Assembly (NCBI GenBank): GCA_003153555.1
Contig: PLZS01000140.1
Coordinates: 1 to 64,000, forward strand
Origin: Candidatus Melainabacteria bacterium
Lineage (GTDB): Bacteria; Cyanobacteriota; Vampirovibrionia; Obscuribacterales; Obscuribacteraceae
Direction of reading: 5' to 3'
Length of the DNA stretch: 64,000 nucleotides
Part shown: piece by piece, positions 43,640 through 53,162 of the stretch
Layout of the letters: each line of letters starts with the position of its first letter
Position numbering within the stretch: position 1 is the stretch's first letter
Notes under the pieces: model-generated
Told to the model about the DNA's origin: nothing
The model's input: the letters and a program-made list of their open reading frames with translations, nothing else
Databases searched by the model: none
Translations under genes and position numbers: made by a program

Positions 43640-45043
43640 TTGACTAGCAATCTTCGATTAAGACGCTTCACGGCAGCGATGCTGTTGAGCAACTTATTGT
43701 CAGGCCTATTCTTTACAACCGCGGGTTTTGCACAAGGCAAAGAAGGGACTCGCCTCAACCTTGAGGCCACCGTATCTGGTGATAGCAAGATCGAAACGGT
43801 CACCAATCAACTGGTTGAAAAGGAAATCGAGTTAGCGCGGCTGACAACTCTTTTTCGCCGCAACAATGTGCGGGAAACAAAGTTGCACAAATGGCTTACA
43901 GTCGGCTTTAACACGGCGGCTTATGCCACGGCCGATGCCGGTAACATAGTCACTTTCATTAACGGATACAAGTACCACACTCGACCGCAAGATCTGAATC
44001 TGGGCACCGCAGAATCTGGCCCATTATTGATTTTCCTGGGAGAACTTTTGTTTTTCACCAAGACGTGCACGTTATCGGGGCTCGATATCTGGCACCACTA
44101 TCAGATCAAGTCGCGTGGCTTTGACCGTAAGACTTTTGAGTCGCGGGCCGCTCAACTCGAAACGGCTATCCACTCTCTTCTTAGCCAGAGACAGCAGCTC
44201 GTCAATGCAAGCGGAGTCAATGCTTATGCCCAGGAACAAGCCGTTTTGCAAGATATATCCGATGGACTGTACAAGGAATTCGTATACAACTATGGACGTT
44301 CGAAAAAGATACAGGCATTTCATGCCACCGAAAACATAATCACGAGTTACACATCTGCCACTGGCGCGTGGGTAGGCGGACTAGGCATCTTCGAAGCAGC
44401 TCAGCATGTCAGACCACGCACGGCTGCTGTGGGTGGCATCGGCTTTATCTTCTCGGGATTAGGATTCATAGCTAAGGATTGCGGATCCAGATGGATGTCT
44501 TTGCGTGCGCAGAAAAAGGCGAAAGCCGAACTACTGGCCAGACACGGTGTGGCGGCCGCCGATCCGGTCAGCAAGCTAAGTTCCGACATTCTGCCACTCG
44601 GCGCAGTAGGCGTCACCTCAATCCAAAAGCGGCAAAAGATCTACGCAACGATGCACACAGTCTTGACGAAAGATCAACTGCTCAGTCAAACCGAAGAGCG
44701 CGAAGAATATCATCGATTCCTGCACGACCAGACGATTAACACGGCAGAGGGATTAGCCAACATTGCAGCAGGTACTATTCTCGTCAATTCCGGTTATCGT
44801 TTTAACTACTCACAAAATCCGCTAGTGCAAATCGACCACGGTAGAAAATTCTTGCGGCGATTTGCGACCAGCGCTTTAGTCTTCACCCCGACAGCGTCTG
44901 CAGGCATCATCGACACGCCCGCTGAAGCTATCTACGGAGAGTGGCGCCACAAGAAAGATTGCAAAAAGGGAGCGTGTCCGGAAGTGGCACTTACAGATCG
45001 GCTTACTCTGTTGGATCAAGCAGAAAGCGCGATCAAACAGTAA
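43640..45043 (+). CDS. Secreted protein of unknown function
   Basis: About 467 residues with a signal peptide in the first 32 (MLLSNLLSGLFFTTAGFAQG). It then has alpha-helical sequence with several moderately hydrophobic segments (GPLLIFLGELLFF; AVGGIGFIFSGLGFIAKD) and coiled-coil-like stretches (IETVTNQLVEKEIELARLTT). A late Cys-Lys-rich element DCKKGACPE could form a disulfide. The start is TTG 43640 or ATG 43679; the latter still leaves a usable signal peptide. No family recognised. Confidence 0.7.
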   Translation: MTSNLRLRRFTAAMLLSNLLSGLFFTTAGFAQGKEGTRLNLEATVSGDSKIETVTNQLVEKEIELARLTTLFRRNNVRETKLHKWLTVGFNTAAYATADAGNIVTFINGYKYHTRPQDLNLGTAESGPLLIFLGELLFFTKTCTLSGLDIWHHYQIKSRGFDRKTFESRAAQLETAIHSLLSQRQQLVNASGVNAYAQEQAVLQDISDGLYKEFVYNYGRSKKIQAFHATENIITSYTSATGAWVGGLGIFEAAQHVRPRTAAVGGIGFIFSGLGFIAKDCGSRWMSLRAQKKAKAELLARHGVAAADPVSKLSSDILPLGAVGVTSIQKRQKIYATMHTVLTKDQLLSQTEEREEYHRFLHDQTINTAEGLANIAAGTILVNSGYRFNYSQNPLVQIDHGRKFLRRFATSALVFTPTASAGIIDTPAEAIYGEWRHKKDCKKGACPEVALTDRLTLLDQAESAIKQ

Positions 45044-45185
45044 CAGTTGTGAGCGTCAACACGCGCATAGGGCGTGAGAGCATCGCGCCGAATCAAGACT
45101 TCAGCAAGCCTAGTGTTTTTCCTAGTTGTTTCTCTTGGCATCAGGACTAGAATGGGTAGGTTCTCTTACTAACAGTAAATAAAAC

Positions 45186-46274
45186 ATGCCATACAAATAC
45201 GTGAGCGGCTGCCTCATGGCACTATGCTTAGCCGTTTTTTGTCCGTCGTACGTTTTCGCCCAAAGGGTCGCTTCAGACTATTTCTCTTCTGGCCCCTCTG
45301 GCTCCGACGCCTTCTCCTCTGGCGTGGCTGCAACGCCAATGTCTCCATTAGAGATGCGACGCATTCGCACGAAGTATTACCACGAAGAACAATCACGATC
45401 ATTCTCCGTGGTCGGCGACGAATTTGCTGGTTATGGACCAAATCTCATTAAGGACCTAGATATATCACTCTTCAGCGAAGCTGGCAAAAATGACCCGTTT
45501 GCATCGGGCGTGCCAAAAAAGGAATGGACATATGTAACTGGTGCTCCATCCTATTATCCGGTGGCAAATTGGGCAGAACCAACGGGCGGCCAGTGGGACT
45601 CGTTTACGTCAGGCGATGCGTTCTCTTCGGGCGATAGGTTCTCGCGAGAGCCTAACTTGCGTGGTTGGACTGGCAATCGGCGTTCGCGAAGTCGAATGGT
45701 CGCCTTTGGGTTTAATCGAGTGCCGCAATTGCAGGGAGCAACTAATGGCACCATCGGACCGGCTTCCTCATTCAATACTTCTCAGGCGCCTAGGAAAAAT
45801 TCAGCGCCTCACTGGGAAACTGCGCGGTTGCCTTTAAAAGTGTACATCTCCGGTACCGTGGAATATGCACGAAATGGATTGTTTCGGAACGAAATCAAAT
45901 CAGCGCTGCGCGCGTGGCGTGAAGCGTCGGGCGGGAAACTCAACTACGTGATTACGACTCGGTTCACTGAAGCGGACATTTATTTTGTCTGCCAGCAAAC
46001 TGCAGATGGTCAGTGGGCAGAAAACATAACTGAGTTTCATCAAAAAATGTATGACCGAGTCAAGGTTTGTTTTCTGGAAGACACCTTGCTCAAGCTAGAG
46101 CCCAAACGGGTTAGAGCATTGTGCTTGCATGAAATTGGTCATGCTCTCGGCATTATGAAGCACTCGACTAACAATCAAGACGCGATGTCACTCTCCGCAA
46201 CCGATGATTTTCACCCAATCGTGGTGCTCACAAACGGAGACAGAAGAATCATTTCGTCGCTGTACTGCGAATAA
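45186..46274 (+). CDS. Secreted matrixin-like zinc metalloprotease with D-x-F-x-S-G repeats
   Basis: A signal peptide (residues 1-25) precedes a ~180-residue region with five copies of a D-x-F-x-S-G motif (DYFSSG, DAFSSG, DPFASG, DSFTSG, DAFSSG) and a basic Arg-rich patch. The catalytic domain is at about 200-362: LPLKVYISG at its start, RALCLHEIGHALGIMKHS with zinc ligands His315, His319 and His326, and DAMS plus LSATDD where the Met-turn should be. The spacing HExxHxxGxxxH is one residue longer than in animal matrixins. Likely a secreted protease; the repeats may be an attachment or propeptide element. Confidence 0.82.
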   Translation: MPYKYVSGCLMALCLAVFCPSYVFAQRVASDYFSSGPSGSDAFSSGVAATPMSPLEMRRIRTKYYHEEQSRSFSVVGDEFAGYGPNLIKDLDISLFSEAGKNDPFASGVPKKEWTYVTGAPSYYPVANWAEPTGGQWDSFTSGDAFSSGDRFSREPNLRGWTGNRRSRSRMVAFGFNRVPQLQGATNGTIGPASSFNTSQAPRKNSAPHWETARLPLKVYISGTVEYARNGLFRNEIKSALRAWREASGGKLNYVITTRFTEADIYFVCQQTADGQWAENITEFHQKMYDRVKVCFLEDTLLKLEPKRVRALCLHEIGHALGIMKHSTNNQDAMSLSATDDFHPIVVLTNGDRRIISSLYCE

Positions 46275-46347
46275 TGAGTTAAACTGCTGCTGTTTACCAC
46301 ACGCGGAAACACTTTCATCAGCGAAGGTGGGTTCATCGGCTAACTCA

Positions 46348-48273
46348 GTGATTCGGCAAATAAAACGCTTCTTTCTTGGTGCGCCGCTCGATAGTCAGAG
46401 TGAGAAAGAAGAGCGTCTCAACATTCCTGTTGGACTTGCCGTGTTCGCGTCGGATGCACTTTCATCCTCTGCTTATGCCACTGACGAAATACTGATCGCG
46501 CTAGTCGGCATGATTTCGGTTACAGCCTCGACATCGATGACCGAAGTTTCGATCGATGCAAGCAATCTGTACCTGTGTTTCCCTGTAGCCTTGGCTATAG
46601 CCTCGCTTCTTGGGATAGTAATCTTTTCCTACCGTCAGATCATTCAAGCTTATCCCGACGGCGGTGGTGCCTATATTGTAGCGAAGGACAACCTTGGACC
46701 TGCATGCTCTTTGCTAGCGGCGGCGTCCCTATTGTTCGACTACATTTTGACTGTAGCGGTCAGTGTCAGCGCTGGCGTAGCAGCGATTATGGCCACCTTC
46801 CACGCTCGCACCTTTGATCAGGAAGTGCTGGAAGAACGCTCAGCTGTTGCGCTTTCCGTAGCGGCGATTATTGCCCTGGTGCTGATGAATCTTCGAGGCA
46901 TCAAAGAGAATGGGCGTATCGTCGCCATTCCAGCATACGTCTTCATTGCCAGTATGCTCGCTTTGATTTTTACTGGAGTTTTTCGTAGTTCCGTTTTCGC
47001 ACACCCACCGCCGTTGACGTTTCATGGAGTACAGATAGGCGTGCAGCACATGGCAGTCGGGCTCATGTTCCTGAAGGCGTTTGCTCACGGTTGTGCCGCT
47101 CTTACTGGTATCGAAGCGGTGTCGAACGGAGTCAAGGCATTCAAAGAGCCTTCGGCACAAACAGCAAACCGCACTATGGTGGTAATGGGTGGTCTGCTTG
47201 CCACCATATTCATCGGGCTGACGTATCTGGCGATGGTTTACCAGATTGTACCTGTGGAAGGCGATACGGTCGTATCGCAGATTGCGCGGACAATACTGAG
47301 TGGTCAGGATATTTTTTACTACGTTGTCCAATGGGCAACGATGATCATCTTGATTCTGGCTGCCAATACAAGTTTCGGCGGCTTTCCTCGATTGGCGATG
47401 ATCTTAGCTAGCGACGGCTACATGCCCAGACAAATGATCAATCTTGGCGATCGGCTTGTTTACTCAAACGGCATCGTTTTGCTAGGAACGTTGGCGGCAG
47501 TTTTTGTTGTCGCATTCCACGCAAATGTGCACGCATTGATGCCCATGTATGCAATCGGTGTTTTCTTGTCGTTCACGTTGGCGCAGCTGGGCATGGTGGT
47601 CCGCAGTTTGCGTAAGCCCGTTGCCGCCTCTGATAGCACCGAGGCTCGACCTGCAGTCGACATCAAAAAAGTGGTGGCAAATGGTCTGGGCGCTTTTGCC
47701 ACTGGATCTGTGTGTCTGTTGTTGTGTATTGAAAAATTCATGGCCGGTGCCTGGTTGGTATTGATCTGCTTGCCGCTGATTATCTGGTTTTTCTGTTGTA
47801 TCAGCAAACATTACCGAACGTCGCAGAGGCTATTGGCTTTAGCACCGGGCACATATCACCCGGTCAAAGTCGAGCACACTGTATTGGTGCTGGTGGCTGC
47901 GCTAAATAAATCAGTTCTTCCAGCGCTTGGGTATGCGACAAGCATCTCCAAACGAGTGGAAGCCGTTCATGTTGAACTCAATCCAGCCGCAACAGCGCAG
48001 TTGAAACAGGACTGGGAGGCTTGGGGAAGCGGCATTGAACTGGTTGTGTTGAAATCGCCACACCGCTCCTTGAGCTCAACATTGTTAAAGTACATCGACG
48101 CAGTTGAAGCTCGCTATGACCACGATGTTGTCACAATCGTAATTCCTGAGTTCATCTCTAAGAAGTGGTGGCACCATCTCCTGCACAATCAAAGCGCAAT
48201 CACAATCAAGACAATGCTGCTCTTCCGCCCTGGCAAGGTGGTCACAACTGTTAGATATCATCTTAAAGAGTAA
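46348..48273 (+). CDS. KimA/YdaO-type potassium:proton symporter (APC superfamily)
   Basis: Twelve or so membrane segments with the KimA signatures: IKRFFLGAPLDSQ at the N-terminus, FASDALSSSAYATDEIL, SYRQIIQAYPDGGGAYIVAKDNLG, LLFDYILTVAVSVSAG, LMNLRGIKENGR, ALTGIEAVSNGVKAFKEP and ILILAANTSFGGFPRLA. The C-terminal about 150 residues form the cytosolic domain that in KimA swaps between protomers. The start GTG 46348 aligns exactly with the N-terminus of the Bacillus protein; an upstream GTG at 46327 is possible, and an open frame back to 46204 lies inside the protease gene. Probably K+ uptake; no c-di-AMP riboswitch is visible in the short leader. Confidence 0.82.
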   Translation: MIRQIKRFFLGAPLDSQSEKEERLNIPVGLAVFASDALSSSAYATDEILIALVGMISVTASTSMTEVSIDASNLYLCFPVALAIASLLGIVIFSYRQIIQAYPDGGGAYIVAKDNLGPACSLLAAASLLFDYILTVAVSVSAGVAAIMATFHARTFDQEVLEERSAVALSVAAIIALVLMNLRGIKENGRIVAIPAYVFIASMLALIFTGVFRSSVFAHPPPLTFHGVQIGVQHMAVGLMFLKAFAHGCAALTGIEAVSNGVKAFKEPSAQTANRTMVVMGGLLATIFIGLTYLAMVYQIVPVEGDTVVSQIARTILSGQDIFYYVVQWATMIILILAANTSFGGFPRLAMILASDGYMPRQMINLGDRLVYSNGIVLLGTLAAVFVVAFHANVHALMPMYAIGVFLSFTLAQLGMVVRSLRKPVAASDSTEARPAVDIKKVVANGLGAFATGSVCLLLCIEKFMAGAWLVLICLPLIIWFFCCISKHYRTSQRLLALAPGTYHPVKVEHTVLVLVAALNKSVLPALGYATSISKRVEAVHVELNPAATAQLKQDWEAWGSGIELVVLKSPHRSLSSTLLKYIDAVEARYDHDVVTIVIPEFISKKWWHHLLHNQSAITIKTMLLFRPGKVVTTVRYHLKE

Positions 48274-48444
48274 AGTTGCTGGAATAAATTGTCATGTCTA
48301 GCGCAATTCTTGCTTTGGCAAGACCGGAACTAGCGAGTTCGCAGTCGAAAACATAAGGACACTCATTTCGTCGTACTAATAATCGGTTGGATTGTTTTGC
48401 TTAACCAAGCTACACTGGCGGTCTGTTACCTGACGATTACTGAT

Positions 48445-49335
48445 ATGAAAACAAAAAAATCCTTACAGCCAGGCTTTGCAGCCGTGATTACGGGTGCGTC
48501 GACGGGAATTGGCCGCTCCCTTGCCATCCTGTTGGCGACCGATTATCAGGCGAAGCTGGTGATCAACGCCAGAACTGAAGACGCCTTGCTGGATACGAAA
48601 AGAATTATCGAAGAGAGAGGTGGAAAGGCAATTGCAATCGTCGGCGATATCGCGGCGAGAGACATGCCCGCACGCCTTGTGGCAGCTTGCGTTGAAGAAT
48701 ATGGTGATATCGATCTATTAGTAAATAATGCTGGAATTTCGATTCCGGGATTACTGCAAAATGTAAAATTGGAAGACTGGCACCGGGTTATGGACGTCAA
48801 TTTTTTTGCACCTCTCTACGCTGTTTATGCGGCTCTCCCTTATTTCCTGAAAAAGAATCAGGGCACGATCGTCAACGTCGCATCAGTGGCAGGTAAGGTC
48901 GGATTGCCTGGTCGCGTTTGTTATTCAACCAGTAAATTTGCCTGCTTAGGAATGAGCGAAGGCATGGCCGCCGAGCTAATACATCGTGGCATCGACGTAG
49001 TCACGGTTTGCCCCGGCTGGGTGAGAAGCCATTTTTTCAAAAAGAATAATTTGTCCTCAACTATGGATCCAACCACGATCGGAGAAAGAAAAGATTTTCG
49101 TGGTTGGATGATGCGAAACCTGCTCAGCTACAGCCCGCAACAGGCAGCAGAAGCCATTCGTGACGCCATGATGGCAGGCGACAGTCAAGAAATAATTCTA
49201 ACGCTGCCTGCCATCGTCACCGATCGCCTGATGGGGATCTGCCCGCCAGTGGCATTTGCGGTGGCCAGAAAGGTACCTAAACAATACCTAGATAATACTG
49301 AATTGGGCGAACTTGAAGTGCCCAAAAGTTCTTAG
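48445..49335 (+). CDS. Short-chain dehydrogenase/reductase
   Basis: A classical SDR of about 296 residues: ITGASTGIGRSLAILLA (cofactor site), VIVGD-type acidic turn IVGDIAARD, LVNNAGISIPGLL, IVNVASVAGKVG and VCYSTSKFACLGMSEGMAAE with Tyr-x-x-x-Lys. An N-terminal basic residue in the cofactor turn suggests NADP. ATG 48445 is preferred over TTG 48397. Substrate unknown; stands alone. Confidence 0.88.
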   Translation: MKTKKSLQPGFAAVITGASTGIGRSLAILLATDYQAKLVINARTEDALLDTKRIIEERGGKAIAIVGDIAARDMPARLVAACVEEYGDIDLLVNNAGISIPGLLQNVKLEDWHRVMDVNFFAPLYAVYAALPYFLKKNQGTIVNVASVAGKVGLPGRVCYSTSKFACLGMSEGMAAELIHRGIDVVTVCPGWVRSHFFKKNNLSSTMDPTTIGERKDFRGWMMRNLLSYSPQQAAEAIRDAMMAGDSQEIILTLPAIVTDRLMGICPPVAFAVARKVPKQYLDNTELGELEVPKSS

Positions 49336-49655
49336 GACACGCAATACAAGCTGGATGCTAATAACTGTGTCAAGAAAAACGTGCTGGGTTTACCTATAAA
49401 AACATATAGGGTGATTTTCAAAGAACATGGAAATTCTCATTAGCGCGGGTAGAATTTTCTTCACACTTGCGAAACCGCAAAGTCTACAACTGTAAGCCCT
49501 TTGGCTATTTCGCAAACAAACGAGCTATGAGTTCCAAGCATGAAATTAGTGTGCGATACAAAATTGATTGTTGGCAAAAAAACTCAGGATATGGAACTTT
49601 ATTCCGGCAGTTCCTTCTCTCTCCTCGGAATGAGTTTAGCCAGTAGGTAAGAGTT
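49336..49655. other. Intergenic region
   Basis: About 320 bases with no convincing frame on either strand, no strong hairpin and no repeat noticed. Confidence 0.5.
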
Positions 49656-49868
49656 ATGCTATTAGATACTGAATTCGCACACAGACCAGCGCCGCAAGAA
49701 GTTTGGCTTGATGCGATAGAGCACTCACCTGTTATTACCGAAGCGCCGCTGCCAGCGAAGCCCAAATCGAAAGTACGCAAGTTGCGTCGCATGCAGTCGC
49801 AGAACTTCATCGAACGAACCATCTACAACGTCGTATGCATTTTCGGTGTTCACCTCGAAAGCGCATGA
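49656..49868 (+). CDS. Candidate 70-residue protein, unknown
   Basis: ATG 49656 with a weak purine-rich ribosome binding site (GGTAAGAG). The protein begins acidic (LLDTEFAHRPAPQEVWLDAI), has a Pro-Lys linker (LPAKPKSKVRKLRRM) and ends in an amphipathic segment (IYNVVCIFGVHLE). It is convergent with the DUF695-like gene. Not recognised; could be a chance frame. Confidence 0.35.
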   Translation: MLLDTEFAHRPAPQEVWLDAIEHSPVITEAPLPAKPKSKVRKLRRMQSQNFIERTIYNVVCIFGVHLESA

Positions 49869-49880
49869 AATTATTGCGCG

Positions 49881-50354
49881 TCAATCGCGCGCGGTAGAGG
49901 CGGTTTGCACATAACTGAGATATTGTTTCCAGTCGGGATCAGAGATTGTAGCGAACTCGATGCGATAGTCAGGATGCAACTCCCGAAGGCCAGCGTACGC
50001 CTGGCTTAACTCAGCTTCGTCAGAATGGTACATAAAGTATTCTCGAACACCAAACGTGGCAAGGCGCAGGACATATAGACACCAGCCGTGCGAATGCTTT
50101 TCACAGAGATCAATTAGATGCTCTTCAATTAAATCCAGCGCAGCGCCTTCGTCTGGATGCCACAGTGAATTAATTGGTTCTTGCTTGCAGTACAAGCTAA
50201 ATCCGCTCAGCCTGATCAGGTCTTTTACTGGTGCCTGAGCTGCAAATTGGTCATCTATCAAAACTTGCGCGGGTCTGCCTTCTACTTCACGCGTGTGCAC
50301 AGTCCAAACCATGGTTAACAGAGCCTTATAGGGGAATCCTGCAAATACTAGCAT
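49881..50354 (-). CDS. DUF695-like protein
   Basis: A 157-residue cytosolic protein. The second half, with VLRLATFGVREYFMYHSDEA followed by HPDYRIEFATISDPDWKQYL, has the pattern of DUF695 (an aromatic-rich strand, a Tyr-His-Ser turn, then HP.Y.IEF....DP.W..Y). DUF695 has no known activity. It is monocistronic on the minus strand. Confidence 0.6.
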   Translation of the reverse strand: MLVFAGFPYKALLTMVWTVHTREVEGRPAQVLIDDQFAAQAPVKDLIRLSGFSLYCKQEPINSLWHPDEGAALDLIEEHLIDLCEKHSHGWCLYVLRLATFGVREYFMYHSDEAELSQAYAGLRELHPDYRIEFATISDPDWKQYLSYVQTASTARD

Positions 50355-50478
50355 CCCGCAATCCAGCTGCTGGGCATTGAGCGCCGGAAAAAGCGCAAAA
50401 GAATTATCATGCCAATGCTAAAGTTTCCTCTGATGAGTTAACCCCTCCTAAACTGAGCTAAACACTCGGAGCGCTGGC

Positions 50479-52062
50479 TTGAAACTTCCAATCGCAGTTC
50501 GCAAGAAGTACCAGCTGTCAGACATGCCAAGCATGTCGGGGCGCCAGTACATGGCGCAGGGCGCGTCATTGATGTTGCTAAAGTACGGAATTGACTCTTT
50601 TGTCAGCGGATACCTTTTTCATCGGGAATGGCTGTTCTGGAATTATTTCGTGCCCGGTGCTTTCTCTGGGGTAACAACAGTCAGTACGGCGGATTTGTGG
50701 TTTTACGCCGGAATGTTGATGGTCGCTCTTCCGTTTGCACTTATCGGTTCATTTTTGACGCTGCGACGACTTAACACGATCGGTTTGCCACCATGGATGG
50801 TGATTCTGTTTTACACTCCGTTCGTCAATATGATCTTCTTTATCATTCTTTCAGTGGTCGACAGCAAACCATCCACTAAGGTGCCTGAGCCTAAAGCGAT
50901 CGAAACTAAAGCGAGCGGAGACGAACCGCCAGCGATCACTGAAATCCACATGCCGTTGGATGGCATTGAGAGTAAAAAATTGCCTGCGACCACGGCAATG
51001 CCACTGCCCTTTCCAGGCGAGAAAACAGCCCTTCGGATCATCAGCAGAATGCCGGTGGATAATCCCAGAGCGTTTCTTGTAGCCGCCTTATTACCTGTGC
51101 CAATTTCAGTTTTAGCCGCGCTGTTCAGCGTTTCAGTTCTGGGAGTTTACGGATGGAGTGTATTCACCGCAGTGCCGTTCGTGGCAGCCATTGCCGCCCC
51201 AATCCTGTATGGTTGGCAAAGGCAGAGAACACTGGTTGAGTGCATATTCAACGCAGTGACCTGTTTGTTACTAATGGCCAGCGTTCTTTTGATCATTCCA
51301 TTTGAAGGAGTGATCTGCTTGTTAATGGCAAGTCCGCTAGCAGTCGGTATCGGCATTGTTGGGGGACTGGTTGGCTACGCAATTCAGGCAAACATGCCCC
51401 GAAGTGAAGGCGTCCCCCAACTATTGGGCTGCTTCGCGATTGTAATTCCACTCCTCATGGTGGGCGAATTTATCGCGCCCCCAACGTATCCGACATACGA
51501 AAACGTTAGTCACATAGAAATTGCGGCGCCACCAAATATAGTGTGGAAATATCTGATCGACTTCCCACGCCTGAAGCCGCCGACTGAGTTGATTTTCAAG
51601 ACAGGGATTGCCTATCCAATTGAAGCAAAAATCAAAGGTCGGGGACCTGGTGCGATTCGCGAATGCATTTTCACCACCGGGAAGTTTGTCGAGCCAATCC
51701 AAATCTGGGATGAGCCCAAATTGCTGCGCTTCGGAGTGCTTGAGCAAGCGCCACCAATGCACGAACTCTCCTTATATCCAAAGCTTCATCCACCTCACTT
51801 AGATCGCTATCTGGTTGCCCGCCAAGGCCAATTTCTATTAAAGCCAAGCGGCGACCATCACACAATCCTTCATGGCACAACCTGGTATCAAAATTGCATG
51901 GGACCTGGCGGCTACTGGCGATTGTGGTCGGACTGGATCATCCACAGCATCCACATGCGAGTACTCAATCACGTCAAAGACCTAGCCGAGATGGAGTACA
52001 ACGAAACACAGCGCCTCGCTCCCGATAACGAGATGGAGCTTGGCAAACCTAGCCGCCGATAA
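50479..52062 (+). CDS. Membrane protein with C-terminal SRPBCC domain
   Basis: A 527-residue protein. The N-terminus has four membrane segments with a DUF805-like core (FLTLRRLNTIGLPPWMVILFYTPFVN), then a cytosolic Pro-Lys-rich linker, about five more membrane helices (190-345) and a SRPBCC/polyketide-cyclase-like lipid-binding domain (about 350-510: VSHIEIAAPPNIVWKYLIDF; ILHGTTWYQNCMGPGGYWRLW). The fold binds hydrophobic ligands in a cavity. The start is TTG 50479 with CGGAG upstream. Function unknown. Confidence 0.7.
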   Translation: MKLPIAVRKKYQLSDMPSMSGRQYMAQGASLMLLKYGIDSFVSGYLFHREWLFWNYFVPGAFSGVTTVSTADLWFYAGMLMVALPFALIGSFLTLRRLNTIGLPPWMVILFYTPFVNMIFFIILSVVDSKPSTKVPEPKAIETKASGDEPPAITEIHMPLDGIESKKLPATTAMPLPFPGEKTALRIISRMPVDNPRAFLVAALLPVPISVLAALFSVSVLGVYGWSVFTAVPFVAAIAAPILYGWQRQRTLVECIFNAVTCLLLMASVLLIIPFEGVICLLMASPLAVGIGIVGGLVGYAIQANMPRSEGVPQLLGCFAIVIPLLMVGEFIAPPTYPTYENVSHIEIAAPPNIVWKYLIDFPRLKPPTELIFKTGIAYPIEAKIKGRGPGAIRECIFTTGKFVEPIQIWDEPKLLRFGVLEQAPPMHELSLYPKLHPPHLDRYLVARQGQFLLKPSGDHHTILHGTTWYQNCMGPGGYWRLWSDWIIHSIHMRVLNHVKDLAEMEYNETQRLAPDNEMELGKPSRR

Positions 52063-52066
52063 CACA

Positions 52067-52117
52067 ATGAGCGCGGCTATCCTAGCGCGCGAAAATGAGC
52101 GCGGATTTTCAATCCGC
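52067..52117 (+). repeat. Two tandem REP-like palindromes, GAGCGC type
   Basis: Two units each start ATGAGCGCGG. The first (52067-52090) folds as two 4-bp stem blocks with a one-base bulge and a TCC loop. The second (52095-52117) has a perfect 7-bp stem (52101-52107 with 52111-52117) and a TTC loop. They follow the SRPBCC gene directly. Confidence 0.5.
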
Positions 52118-52238
52118 CTCGGTTATGGGCGGCCGACGGAAGTTCTGTTCTGGCGACATTCTTGCAGCTATGATGAATTATCCGTGTTCCAACTTTGGGG
52201 CTAACCATGTTTAGCGTGTACCATAGAAGTGGAATCTA

Positions 52239-52742
52239 ATGATTGTAGGCAGAAAACCGACACAGGTTAATGGTGAGACTTTGGTCCGCGCGAAACGAAA
52301 TAAGCGTGGTTCGGCGATAAGCGAGTTTGCTCCCGCTCTATTTCTGCTGCTCGTCGTTGCCGTTTTTCCGGTTTTGGATCTTATTTTTGACGGATTGGGC
52401 TATTGCGCCTGTGTGACGCTCAACAACCTCCAACTGCGCGAAGCAGTCAGGGTTCCAAAGTCAGTTGCCTCCAATCCACAGGGGTCTGTTCAACAAGATA
52501 TTCCGAACAGTTGGCGCAATTCAACTTTCGGAGGCTTAGCTCCGCTGATGGCTGATCCAAATACCCAGGTTTCCTACGATATTGTCGCTGGAACAGCCGT
52601 CGTTGAGGTTGCTACCTCAGTTTCTGTTCGTCCTCTATTGGTGGTTCCGTTTTTTCCCAATGTGCCCGGTTTAAGCGCACCGATGAGTTTCACTATCACT
52701 AGCAGCAGAATGCTAGAGAATCCAGCATTCCTAAACTATTGA
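52239..52742 (+). CDS. TadE-like pilus assembly protein
   Basis: A 167-residue protein with a basic N-terminus (KRNKRGSAISEFAP) directly before a single membrane helix (LFLLLVVAVFPVLDLIF). The RGSAISEFAP boundary matches the prepilin-peptidase-type site of TadE-like pseudopilins (G-S/A-x-x-x-E/F). The remaining 110 residues are periplasmic. First of a four-gene operon with a second TadE, a TadG and a TPR protein. Confidence 0.75.
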   Translation: MIVGRKPTQVNGETLVRAKRNKRGSAISEFAPALFLLLVVAVFPVLDLIFDGLGYCACVTLNNLQLREAVRVPKSVASNPQGSVQQDIPNSWRNSTFGGLAPLMADPNTQVSYDIVAGTAVVEVATSVSVRPLLVVPFFPNVPGLSAPMSFTITSSRMLENPAFLNY

Positions 52743-52750
52743 GGCCAACG

Positions 52751-53152
52751 ATGCGCAGGAAACGTGGTCAAAAGGGACAAAGCTTAATTGAAGTGATGAT
52801 CGGGCTGATCGTCATTATTCCGATCGGACTGGCGGCAGTCGATTTAGTTGTCTTAACCAACGCCAGCCAAAATAATGAGGAACTCTGCGAGATCGCTGCC
52901 CGGGCAGCCTCGACAAAAGGTAATGCGGCAGCTGCCACAAATGCTGTGCAACAAGTTATCGATCGAGTCACACTGACGAATGTTGTGCAAGAAGTGATAA
53001 TCGATGATGTGCAATACAACCTCGATACCGGGCAAGTTAATGTCACTCTGATCATGAGGGTGCACGTACCTGTGCCGTTTCCAAATTTCGATACAATATC
53101 TTGCAGGGCTGGAGCAGTGCAGCCAATCGTGTCAACCCCAGCGTTGCAGTGA
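52751..53152 (+). CDS. TadE-like pseudopilin
   Basis: A 133-residue protein: GQKGQSLIEVMIGLIVIIPI has the Gly, Ser/Ala, x, x, Glu pattern of class III pseudopilins followed by a membrane helix. ATG 52751 has GAGG six bases upstream; a TTG at 52739 overlaps the preceding stop but is less well placed. Probably a minor pilin of a tight-adherence (Tad) system together with its neighbours. Confidence 0.8.
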   Translation: MRRKRGQKGQSLIEVMIGLIVIIPIGLAAVDLVVLTNASQNNEELCEIAARAASTKGNAAAATNAVQQVIDRVTLTNVVQEVIIDDVQYNLDTGQVNVTLIMRVHVPVPFPNFDTISCRAGAVQPIVSTPALQ

Positions 53153-53162
53153 TGGCTAGGAA

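Noticed and set aside
46204..46347. Earlier start for the KimA-like gene inside the protease gene
   Set aside because: The extra residues have no similarity to the family, whose N-terminus aligns with GTG 46348.
49505..49822. 105-residue minus-strand frame
   Set aside because: Cys/Ser/Arg-rich composition without domain pattern, antisense to a better candidate, and no ribosome binding site.
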